Assembly: GCA_963556195.1 (NCBI GenBank)
Contig: OY744528.1
Location: 53,366,060 to 53,430,059 of the forward strand
DNA from: Sepiola atlantica
Taxonomy: Eukaryota > Mollusca > Cephalopoda > Sepiida > Sepiolidae
Reading direction: 5' to 3'
DNA length: 64,000 nt
Numbering within the stretch: the stretch's first letter is position 1; each line of letters starts with the position of its first letter. Both the position numbers and the translations under genes were made by a program. This document shows positions 49,171 to 59,400 of this stretch, piece after piece. The notes under the pieces are model-generated. The model saw only the letters and a list, made by a program, of their open reading frames with translations. It made no database searches and had not been told where the DNA came from.

Positions 49171-49464
49171 ATTTAAAATTAACTTCATTAAACAATTAAC
49201 TGACCCTGCTTGCTAATGTCGCTTCAGTGTGGAAGGAGGAGACAACATTGTGAGAGGGGAGTGGGTCGAGGTATCATCATTATTTATTTAGATTTTGACT
49301 CGCAAACTGCAAAAGATCTCAGCATACATATTGACAATCAAAGAATTGCAGAAAATTTGCTCTAAGAATAGTATAAATAGAAAGTAAGAAAAAATATATT
49401 AATAAGGAATTTGACAGTAAACAAAAAAGTTTATGCACTTTTTTGTTCGGTGAAATATTTGAAC

Positions 49465-49467
<3 letters not shown>

Positions 49468-49514
<47 letters not shown>
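49468..49514. repeat. (AG)n microsatellite
   Basis: About 22 AG dinucleotides. Confidence 0.95.
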
Positions 49515-49516
<2 letters not shown>

Positions 49517-50225
49517 GAAATACTTTCACTTTCCATGCAACTTTAAAACATTATAAAAAATAAAGGTAAGTTCCACGAATATTTAGAATATTTTTTAATA
49601 AAACTAATGTTTGGAATAGAGTGAATGCTACGAGCGGTGCCAACGTGAAGGGTAGCAGACGATAATTTCGACAACATACTTTTCAGTTTTATTTTCGAGA
49701 AACATTGCAAATAACAAAAAACGAACACAACACAGTGTAATCACTGTTAATAAATAAAATGTTTTTTATTTTTATAAAAAAATTTAAAACAAGTGGCAAT
49801 TAATACAATTTTATTATTTCTTTTTTGCATTTGTTTTAAGTCAAAAAGTACTTTTTTGTGTTGCTTTAAACGGAAAACTATTTTTTCTTGTTTGCTTTTG
49901 AGTTTTTGAGGGACATTTTCTATTTAATTACATAAACTGATTAAAAAGTAGGGTATCATTGGTATTTTTTAAAACGTTAAAAACATTTATTTCCTTTTTT
50001 TTGATTGGCTAGAGGGACAGTATATTTTTTTAATGTTTTGAACGGACATTAACAAACTAGGATTTTTATTATTAATTGTGTCAATTTCTCATTTGAACCT
50101 TTATTCCACCATTTATCACAATGACAATCTTATCCTCATTTCTTTATTAGGTTATAAATAATATTATTATTACCATTACGATTTTTATTATTTTTATTAT
50201 TATTTGTACTCACTGGGAGTTATCA
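49515..50225. other. Non-coding stretch
   Basis: AT-rich, T-run rich; nothing recognised. Confidence 0.5.
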
Positions 50226-50229
50226 CACA

Positions 50230-52670
50230 GGTCATCGTCAGTTATTGCTCACCGACAACAATCAGTGGTGTTCCCTAGAATCTGAGTGACAACAATTTTT
50301 CCCAGAGTTCCAGTATTCTCTACCTCTTTTCTGATAATCATCGCAAATTACTTTGCAGTAATGCCACAGCCGCTTACCATTGATTTCTCGCTGGTAAAAA
50401 CCATTGGTCTTCTGTGGGATTTGGGTGGCAATAAGCCTCTTCAAGGTCCCAGCATTCTCCACACTCTTCCAGTGAGGGTCTGGTTCGTGCGGTCCCCCCT
50501 CGGTCTTCTCAATATTTTGTGTGGTGTCAGCCTAGGCCGGCGCTATTTATTTTTTTTTGGGGGGGGGGAGGGGGGCTTATGATGTTTCTTGCAGGTTCTG
50601 TTCATGCAGTTGTGTTTTTCCTGTGGTTTTGTTTTCTTCTTGTACTTCTATGTGACTGGTCACCATTTGTAGCTTATGTGGGTTGGTTTCCACATTCGAG
50701 GATTTTCCTTAAGAGTGCAGCTGTTTTTATCATTGCCGTCCTTTATATGGTCTCAGTAATACCTTTGATTCAAGTTTCTCCCAGTCTTTTCTCCAGTTTT
50801 TTTGGTACTGTTCCTAGTGCTCCTATGATTATTGGTATTATACTGACTTTCTTCATGCTCCATATTCATTTCAGTTCTCTAGCAAGTTCCGTGTATTCAC
50901 TTAGTTTTTCTGTCTCTTTGATCTTCACTCAGTGTTCTGCTGGAATGGTGAAGTCTACGATTTTGCAAGATTTTTTCTTTCTTGTCGATTATTATAACAT
51001 CCAGTTTCCTTGCTTGTATGAGTTTGTCTGTTTCTACATCCATATCCCAGAGGATTTTGTGTTTTTCGTTTTCCAGTACTGTTTTTGGTTTATCTCTATA
51101 CCATTTGTCTGCATATTCGAAATTCAATCGTTTGCACAGTACCCAATGTACTGCTTTCCCCATGCAGTCATGTCTGTTCTTGTATTCTTTTTGAGCATTC
51201 ACTTATTATATGATTTACAATTTTGTCTATTTGTCCACACAGTCTGCATTTATTGTTTTCCTGGGTTTTATCTATTTTTGCTTGAATGTAGTTTGTTCTA
51301 ATCGCATTGTTCTGTGCAGCCATCAGTAAAGATTTGTTTTCTCTGTTCAAGTGTCCTTTTCTTAGCCATGCCCAGCTATGTTCGTTGTTTTTTTCTCTTG
51401 CCAGTCTTCTGAAGCGTCCATGTAGTTGTTTTTCTTCCCATTTTTCTTTTCTTGTCACTTTGTTTCTGGTTTCGGTGATTCCCGAGTTGCTCGTTGGAAC
51501 AGTGTCTCTTGCTGCAGTTATGTATTTCTCCAGTTCTTTTTTTGTGTCTTCCACACAGTCTTCTATGCTTACCAGTCCTCTTCCCTCTTCGTTTCTTTTC
51601 ATGTAAAGTCTGCCCGTATCGTCTTTAGGATGTAGTGCGTTGTCATTAATTTTCTAGTCCTCTGGTCAAGGTGCCTGAGCTCTTCTTTAGTCCAGCCTAT
51701 GAATGGTCCAGAGTATCTTATTAGTGATACTGCCCAGGTGTTTATTCCTGTTACTAGATTCCTGCTACATAATTTCGTTTCTAAGAGTTTTCTTGTTCTT
51801 CATAAGTATTCTTTTCTAATCTTTTTAATTTCTGTAGATTTGATGGTGTCTTCTTCCAGAACTTCCAAATATTTGTAGCTATCCTGTTCGACTAGCGCCC
51901 TCATCTTCTCTTGGTGTGGGAGTTCCATGCCATCTGTTGTATTCAGTTTTTCTCTTTTCATTTCTAGTAGTGCACACTTTTCCATTCCGAATTCCAATTT
52001 GGTCGTATTTATCAGAGTTTCCAGTTCCTTTTTGCTTTGTGCAAATAGTTTCAGGTCGTCCATGTACATAAGGTGGTTTACTTTCGGTTCTGTGTCTGTA
52101 AACTTGTATCCGGCATCACATTTTCTGAGTATGTAGTTGAGCAGCATCATGGCTATCATAAACAGTAGTGGTGATAGGAAGTCTCCTTGGAAAATGCTTC
52201 TTTGTATTTTTATCTCAGTTAGATGTTGTCTTCCGACTGGCAGTTCTAGTTTCCATGTTTACATTGCTTTCTTAATAAGATTAATAATCCTGTCGGGTAT
52301 TTTGTATATTTTTAAACATTCAATTATCCATACTTGAGGAATTCTGTTGTAAGCTTTTTTGTAGTCAATGAATGACATGGATATTTTTTCCTGCTTTTTA
52401 TCTCCTTCAGGATCTTTTGACTGATGTATAGCAGATCATGCGTTCCTCTTTTCCCTTTCCAGCATCTTTTTTGTTCTTTGTGGAGCAGTCTACGATTGTT
52501 CAAGGATTGGTAGATTTGTTCTCTCAGTTGTGCCGTTAGGATTTCCACATTGTTGGTAAACAGGTTATAGGTCTGTAGTTGCTTGAGCGTTGCCCTTCCT
52601 TTGGTCATCCACTCTGGTAGTCTGTTTTGTGGATATATCTTCTCAGTTTCTGTGCTAGCTTTTCATGTAG
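50230..52670 (-). pseudogene. LINE with restriction-like endonuclease (R2/R4/NeSL group), decayed
   Basis: Reading from right to left on the minus strand: RT start (EWMTKGRATLKQL ... NRRLLHKEQKRCWKGKRGTH) at 52,620-52,430, palm (LMYMDDLKLFAQSKKELETL) near 52,070, a linker (GHLNRENKSLLMAAQNNAIR), a CCHC box CRLCGQIDKIVNHIISEC near 51,240, and a restriction-like endonuclease core (KILWDMDVETDKLIQARKLD, then VIIIDKKEK) near 51,050. A C-terminal tail (IIIGALGTVPKKLEKRLGE) is at about 50,800. The Pro before the core Asp appears replaced by Leu. At least four frames or stops break it. A single ORF with C-terminal nuclease is the hallmark of R2-like LINEs. Confidence 0.8.
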
Positions 52671-52675
52671 GTCGT

Positions 52676-52676
52676 G

Positions 52677-52733
<57 letters not shown>

Positions 52734-52742
52734 ATTATTATT
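52676..52742. repeat. (ATT)n microsatellite
   Basis: About 20 ATT units with one AAT interruption, abutting the 5' end of the truncated LINE. Confidence 0.95.
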
Positions 52743-52744
52743 GT

Positions 52745-53350
52745 CGCTATTACGATCCTTACATTATGTCAGTTATCTTTTAGTAAAGTTTTAGTTAATT
52801 TTGGTTAATTTTACATTATTTACCTAATATTATGATCATTATTATTTTATTACTATCAAATTAATAAAATATGAAATTAACAATAGGATAAAGAATTATA
52901 AAAAAAGTAAAAACCTAAAATAAATAAAAAGATAAAATGATAAATCAACACGATTAGATCTAAATAACTTAACCCCTTCAACTCCACCTAGAATCAAGGC
53001 CAGACTGAAGACTGTGTCTTCCTTCTCACTCCCATATCACACATAATATTGACATGCTAAAGTAACTCTTTACACATATCCATACAGTAATCTGCCGTTA
53101 TTTTACCACCCTTTCTTCTCTTCATCCACAACATGAGTTTATATTATGTTGGATTTTCGACGGTTTCAAATCTGACCAGGTGACCTTCCAATCTTAAATT
53201 TTGAATTTTCTTTTCTTTTTATTTCTTCTTTCCAACTTCATTCTTTCAAAATGTTATCTAAGAGAAGGATCAGATTTGCATTCTGCCTAATGATCGATAA
53301 CATCGACATGCCAGTGTCGCAGATTATATACATGTCTCTATAAATAAAAA
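52745..53350. other. Non-coding stretch
   Basis: AT-rich with no recognisable protein or inverted repeats. Confidence 0.45.
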
Positions 53351-53353
53351 TAA

Positions 53354-53401
<48 letters not shown>
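53354..53401. repeat. (TA)n microsatellite
   Basis: About 24 TA dinucleotides in front of the dispersed repeat shared with 1,560-1,722. Confidence 0.9.
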
Positions 53402-53403
<2 letters not shown>

Positions 53404-53411
53404 CTATTTCA

Positions 53412-53866
53412 TGTATACACATAACATTTTATAAGGAGATATAATTTTTTATGCATCAATTTTCAGTATTTACTTCAACAGTGCTCAATACGTAAGTAGA
53501 GCTAGGTAGTAAACTATGAAAATATATTTATGGCAATTAAGCTACACAAAGGTTCCCGCGTTTCATCCCCGGGGGGAATCGTCAGGCTAAAATGCATGGA
53601 GTTATTTTTGCCGGGTGTTTTTATATACACGGCCAATCTATAGACAATAGAACAGGATATAGGAAGTAACACTAACCAGACTTTTGTTCGTGGAAATCCC
53701 AACGATTGGTTGAGAGAACAACAAAGAATATTAACTAGCTAGCCGTGTATATAAAAACATCCGGCAAAAATAACTCCATGCATTTTAGCCTGACGATTCC
53801 CCCAGGGGATGAAACGCAGGAGCCTCTGTGTAGCTTAATTGCCATAAATATATTTTCATAGCTTAT
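53412..53866. mobile_element. Foldback element with ~120-bp arms plus leader repeat
   Basis: CTATGAAAATATATTTATGG, CAATTAAGCTACACA, CGTTTCATCCCC, GGAATCGTCAGGCTAAAATG, CATGGAGTTATTTTTGCCGG and GTTTTTATATACACGGC on the left are mirrored at 53,744-53,866 at roughly 95% identity. The ~110-bp spacer is unique. The leader (53,412-53,510) is shared with 1,560-1,680. No coding capacity. Confidence 0.85.
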
Positions 53867-53884
53867 TATATATATATATAGTCT

Positions 53885-55320
53885 CTATATATTACCTCTG
53901 TGGTACCAGTCTACAAGAGTTCTGGGAATAGAACCGATCCTCACAACTATCGCCCAATCAGTCTGCTGCCGATCTTTGCTAAAATCTTCGAACCCTTAAT
54001 CAATCTAGCGATAGTAAGGCACTTAGAAAATGCTAAACTTCTATCTGACCGCCAGTATGGATTTAGACAAGCACAATCTACTGCGGACATTCTAACGGTC
54101 ATCTCTGAACGCATGTATCATACACTTGAAAAGGCAGGAGAAGCTAGGGCAGTAGCGCTTGATATATCCAAGGCATTTGACAAGGTATGGCATAAAGGGC
54201 TTCTCCTGAAAATACGCTCATACGGTATTACTGGGCAATTACTTAATATAATCAGATCCTTCCTAGACAAAAGAAAAATCCAGGTTGTCCTCGATGGCCG
54301 TTCATCTAAGCAACATGACATAAATGCTGGTGTACCCCAGGGATCTATCCTTGGACCTCTGTTGTTCCTGATCTATATAAACGATCTCCCTTATGACATA
54401 GTGTCTGAGATTGGTTTATTTGCTGACGACACCACGCTTTACTCTCGCCATGTTGACAAAACCGACGCAATCATATCCGAGGCATTGGCTGAATCCTTAG
54501 AAAATGACCTCCAGGCTGTAATGGATTGGGGTCACAAATGGTTGGTAACTTTTAATGCCGCAAAGACAAAGCTCCTTTCCTTTAATAACTACAAAGAACC
54601 TCTTCAACCACCGATTGTCATGGCTAATAACACCCTACCTGAGAGTTCATCATTCAAACTCCTCGGCCTAACCTTCACAGGTAACATGAATTGGAACAAA
54701 TACATCGAAGACATTGCCAAGGCTGCCGCAAAGAAGGTTGGCTCCTCTCACCTGACATTATCCTGTATCTCTATAAAGCACCCATCCGCCCATGCATGGA
54801 GTATTGTTGTCACATCTGGGCTGGTGCATCATCTACTAGTCTTTCCTTCCTTGACAAGGTCCAAAAAAGAATCGCCAACCTAATAGGTCCCTCACTGTCA
54901 ACCAAGCTCCAGTCCCTGTCCCATCGCCACAATGTAGCATCCTTGTGTTTGTTTTACAAATACTTCAATGGATTATGCTCCAATGAACTGGTTACTCTGG
55001 TGCCCCCTCGACATAAATTCACTAGACTAACTCGACAATCAACTAAATCTCATTCATTCACTGTGGAGGTCCCCAGATGTCGGAGAGCCTTTTACTCAAA
55101 TAGCTTCTTTCCTCGTGTTGCTGGCCTCTGGAACAGTACAGACATGCAGAAGTTTAAAAGTAATGTAAACAGATATCTCGCTGCGCATATCCCAACTTAG
55201 GTTGACTTCCCCCTACCTTCTCCCCTCTTCTTTTTTCTCAGTAGACCTTTACGTCTACAGTGGCGTCCTGCCTTGTTTGGGGTGAACTATGCTAAAAAAA
55301 ATTTAAAAATATATATATAT
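53885..55320 (+). pseudogene. LINE reverse transcriptase 3' half (jockey/CR1/L2-like), one frameshift
   Basis: 5'-truncated inside the RT, joined to a TA-rich tract at about 53,885. Motifs: NYRPISLLP, YGFRQAQSTADIL, VALDISKAFDKVWHKGLL, VPQGSILGPLLFLIYINDLP and the catalytic LFADDTTLYS. Catalytic Asp residues are intact. A frameshift near 54,745 separates this from the C-terminal frame (RPCMEYCCHIWAGAS, LDKVQKRIANLIG, VPRCRRAFYSNSFFPRVAGL, WNSTDMQKFKSN) that ends at 55,200. The 3' UTR has GTAGACCTTTACGTCTAC, a small palindrome, and ends in an A-rich then TA-rich tail. Only one clear lesion makes it a relatively young copy. Confidence 0.87.
55225..55265 (+). other. Palindrome in LINE 3' UTR
   Basis: GTAGACCTTTACGTCTAC pairs with itself to give a short hairpin near the 3' end; possibly part of RT template recognition, by analogy only. 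Confidence 0.4.
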
Positions 55321-55324
55321 ATAA

Positions 55325-57120
55325 TGAAATGTTTGCTTTACTAGGACACCAAACCTCTTGTAAAAATAAAAGAAAAGCGATAACTTGATTTGCTCCTCCA
55401 AGTAGATCTTGTATTATGGAAAACCTGACTCACACTGTCCACCAGGTAAATAATTACTACATGAGATGTACCATATGACAGTACCCTACCTGGTTGTAGG
55501 GGTTATATAAGAGTTATCATTTTCCTATACTAGGTGATCTATCAATTTCAATATTTAAAGTCTAGTCTACCCTGCTATTTCACCTTAACATGAGGATCCA
55601 TACCTTTGCCATCAAGGGTATTAATGAAAGAGACTACATAAGCCAGGTAAAATGTTGAGATCACCTTCACAACCACATTGTGACCATTACACACCTTTCA
55701 CTTCCATATATAAGTAGTGTAACCCTGAAAAATTCGGCTATATCCTATGCTAAAAAGTGATCTATATAAAAACTACAGAACCGAATTATAGTAAGATAAA
55801 AACGGTTAAGTAATGACTATGAATACAATAATTATAGTTTCAACTCAAAACTACCATCAGGCATTTAAAACTTTATAAAAATATAGTTATATTCATTATC
55901 TGTACACCTATTTTTTACGTCTGATGATAGTTGTGACTGCAGTAGCGTTTTTCACGGTGGCTATATCTATTCTTCTCACTTATCACATTAAGTTATCAAA
56001 TGCGCAGTATAAATTAATGGCCCAGAACAATTAGCATAATTCGGATGAGATTTTAGTCTACTGTGCTGCCGGTTAAACCCCTGGGTATAACTGTTTTTAT
56101 GAAGCATTTACTCATTAGATAATATGGTTTTTGAGAGCCTTATTAATGGAGAATTTAAATAAAATAACTTTCGAGATACTTATTGCTTTTTTATCAAATA
56201 AAATTTATGACAATTTTTTTCTGTCTTTCATCCTCTTTCTGCATATTTGTTATTGATAGATTTCAGATCCTGCGAATTATTCATTTGGAATTTGGATTTT
56301 TTCTCTGGTTTCTATCCGATCTTGAAAACAACTTCTTATGCAGATATGTATCTCGAAATATAACATCTGTTTTTTTAAATTCTGCATTGATAAGACGCTG
56401 AAAAAATATATTACCTATTTGATCAATGTTTCTAACAAAACATGACATTTTATTCATTTCCACGTCAGGCTAAGGCTTGTTTTGATTTCTGTGAGAAACT
56501 GTTTTATTGAAGGGTGTTAACGAAGAAACCATTAAAAGATATGTAAAAGTTGAATTATAAGTGTTACAAAGCAAACTATATACAATCATTAATAAATAAA
56601 ATAATTGCTAATGATTTTTACTCTTGTAACTTAAACAGACCAGAGACAATTGATTCAATAATTTGTCCACATTAAAATAAACAAATGTACAAAATATACA
56701 TTTTATAAAGATCAAAAGGAGTTAGATATGCGATGGTAAAATAGAAAAATGTATAATAAACCAAATTCTAGGTTTGATTAAAGAAGAAAATTAATCAATA
56801 CTTGATTATTTTATTTATTGATTATGTGCATCTCTTATTTTAATCAATAATCTCATTTCAACTTCAAATAAAATAATAGAAATACGTATATATGCCATAC
56901 TTACAATCTCACAGAATATATGTATATCAAATTCTCTTAAATATTTCATCAGATGCATCCCCAAAAATATCCTTGTAGGTTCATTATTTGTGAATTCATG
57001 CAGTTCATTGTTAACATTTTATGGAGTTGTGCTATTTTAACTTGATTATTTAAAAATTAGATAAATTATTTAGAATAGTAATTTTTGTGACCTTCAAGGG
57101 CCGATAATAATTTAGACAAC
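55325..57120. other. Non-coding stretch
   Basis: No transposon protein, tandem repeat or long inverted repeat seen. Small frames around 56,183-56,463 overlap on both strands and have no family signal. Confidence 0.4.
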
Positions 57121-57135
57121 ACGCCCCTTGTACAA

Positions 57136-58423
57136 CAAGGGGCGTTCAATAAGTAATGCCCCTGCCCAATTTCCCATAGTAGTGGATTAATGAAACTTGG
57201 CACAGTTATTAGTCTTTGTCTACATAGGAACCACCCAGAGTTATGCATTTCTCCCATCGTTTGATGCAGCCCTGGATACCGTTTGTGTAGAACACTCCAG
57301 GTTGGTCCTCCAACCACGTCATAACTTCAGAAATCAAGGCTGCATCATCTGGGAAACGCTTTCCTTTCAAAAACAACTTCATGGCTGAAAAGAGATGTAA
57401 GTAAGAGGGTGCAAGGTCAGGAGAGTAAGGGGGTGGGGGAGGATTTCATAGCCACATGCCCGTGCTTCTAATCTGGCGACATGCAAGTTGTGGACCGGAG
57501 CATTGTCCTGCGGGAGTAGGATACCTTTGCTGATTTGCCCCGCCTCTTGATTTTGATAGCTTCTCTTAATTTCATCAAAAGTAAAGCGCAATAGGCTCCT
57601 GTAATTGTGGTACCCTTTGCCAGGAAATCTGTCATCACTACTCCATCCTGGTTCCAGAAGACTGTGAGAATTACCTTGCCAATGGAGGGTTGCATCCTTG
57701 CCTTCTTTGGAGGTGGTGAGTCCAAGTGCTTCCACTGCATTGACTGGGCTTTGGTCTGTGGATCATAGTGATGGACCCAAGTTTCATCCTGTGTAATCAG
57801 TCTTTTGAAAAACTTTGACTCATCTTCTTAGCACATCTCCAAATTCATCCTCGAGCACTCGACAGATTCTTGCTTCTGGAAAGGTGTGAGCAACCTGGCA
57901 ATCCATCTGGCAGACACCTTATGCATATGCAAATGGTCATGAATGAGTTTCCACAGACCATGTACTAATCTTGACCTCTTGAGCTATTTGGCGAATAGTA
58001 ATGTGTCGATCTTCTAAAATGGCAGCCTCAACTTGACGGACAGATGCCTCATCGATGGCAGAAGAGAGACGACCAAGTTTGGGAGCTGTTTCCACAGACT
58101 TCCGGCCATGTTTGAATTCATGATGCCAGCGTTTTACAAGGTGATATGATGGGGCATCATCACCATAAGTTTCTTTCATTTCATCAAAATTCTCCTTTGG
58201 TGTGCGTCCTTTCAAATACAAAAATCGGATCACTGCGCGACACTCAACTGGCTCCATTTCACACCTGACTCAGTTCAAACACCTGTATATCAGAAACCAC
58301 AATGAGTTCGCAGCTGTTTTTGTAACATAACCCATACATATATAAATCATTACACATGCAAAATTTCATCTAGATCAGACAACTGAAAGGGGGTCAGGGG
58401 CATTACTTATTAAACGCCCCTTG
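57136..58423 (-). mobile_element. Mariner transposon, 1.29 kb
   Basis: TIRs CAAGGGGCGTTCAATAAGTA, ATGCCCCTG (left) and the inverted CAAGGGGCGTTTAATAAGTA, ATGCCCCTG (right) are nearly perfect over about 30 bp. TA follows the right end. On the left, TACAA precedes CAAGGGG, and just before that CGCCCCTTG is itself a reversed copy of the terminus. Length is normal for mariner. Confidence 0.88.
57185..58257 (-). pseudogene. Mariner transposase, frameshifted
   Basis: Mariner transposase binds the TIRs through an N-terminal helix-turn-helix and cuts with a D,D34D core. The N-terminal frame (57,937-58,257) reads EPVECRAVIRFLYLKGRTPK ... DDAPSYHLVKRWHHEF, then LSSAIDEASVRQVEAAILED and ITIRQIAQEVKIS. 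After frameshifts, RLITQDETWVHHYDPQ holds the first catalytic Asp, LPQDNAPVHNLHVA the second, and a decayed HP-x-x-S-P-D-type region near 57,430 should hold the third. The end reads LFLKGKRFPDDAALISEVM and GCIKRWEKCITLGGSYVD. At least three frame changes inactivate it. Confidence 0.87.
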
Positions 58424-58870
58424 TATATTGAGTAGAGTGTATTTACAGAAATAATATTACATAAAGTTTGTGTCCAATACTGTGGCTATGACTGCCACCA
58501 ATGTCTGCTGTCATGACTGATTAGTCATAACTCTACTCATAGTTTCTAGAAAAGTCCATCTACAACCGAAATAGGGTAGATCGACATCACACCATAACAC
58601 TAATGAACTTAGACATCTTCTGCTAAAATAATATTTAAAAGAATGATTTTGTGTTCTTTGAAAAAAATGTCCATTCTCAGACCAGAATTATTCACATGAG
58701 TATTTTCCCATCTAGTAAGAATTCTAAAAAAATTCTAAAGATAGCAAAATATATGCATCCTGATAATAAGCAAACTCTCCACAATAGTCAACAAAGAAAA
58801 TATCGAGATATCCAGGGATGATGATCTAATTAGTTTATACAACACACATAGAAGAGTAACAGACAACAAA
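58424..58870. other. Non-coding stretch
   Basis: Nothing recognisable on either strand. Confidence 0.4.
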
Positions 58871-58879
58871 AAGAAAAAC

Positions 58880-59400
58880 TAATCCAAGTCTCAAAAAACC
58901 TTTGGGATAAAAATAGATATACACCTAAAGAGAAGTAAATTTTGTGGACATCACTTTCAACTTAAACAATGAAATGTATGCACCATACAAAAAACAACAC
59001 ACCTTAACAAATACTCAAACGACACACTTACAATATTTAAGCAAATTAGAAAATCAGGAGAACATAGAATATCCGAAACTTCAGCAATATAAATATATTT
59101 AAAGAGCACAAAAATTACCAAACAGCCATAAAAGTAGAGGACTTAAGTATAGACGAATATAAAAGAAAAATACAAGCACGAATTATCATAACACAAATAG
59201 CAACATCATTTGGTTTAACCCACCCTACAATAACAAAATAATCACACCCATACGTAAATTATTCTTTAAACTAATAGACAAACATTTCTCCAGAAGCACC
59301 ACATTCCACATAATCATAAATAGGTACAGCATTAAGGTCAGTTATTGCTGCAGTGATAACATGCAAGCGATAATAAGGAAATAAAGTCTTAAAATATTAA
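58880..59400 (+). pseudogene. Penelope-like reverse transcriptase fragment
   Basis: Across frames the reading gives FGIKIDIHLK, NFVDITFNLNNEMYAPYKK, then NSNIIWFNPPYNNKIITPI, LFFKLIDKHFSRSTTFHII and INRYSIKVSYCCSDNMQAII. The F-V-D-I-T-F-N-L ... Y-x-P-Y-x-K block follows the RT core of Penelope-like elements, and N-I-I-W-F-N-P-P-Y ... L-I-D-K-H-F ... N-R-x-x-I-K-V-S-Y is the connector to their GIY-YIG nuclease. The catalytic YADD region and most of the nuclease are missing. Many stops. Confidence 0.65.

Noticed and set aside
50519..51301. Plus-strand 260-codon frame rich in Phe, Val and Cys
   Set aside because: It is the antisense of the restriction-like-endonuclease LINE, whose motifs read on the minus strand. 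Hydrophobic composition comes from reversed Lys/Glu codons.
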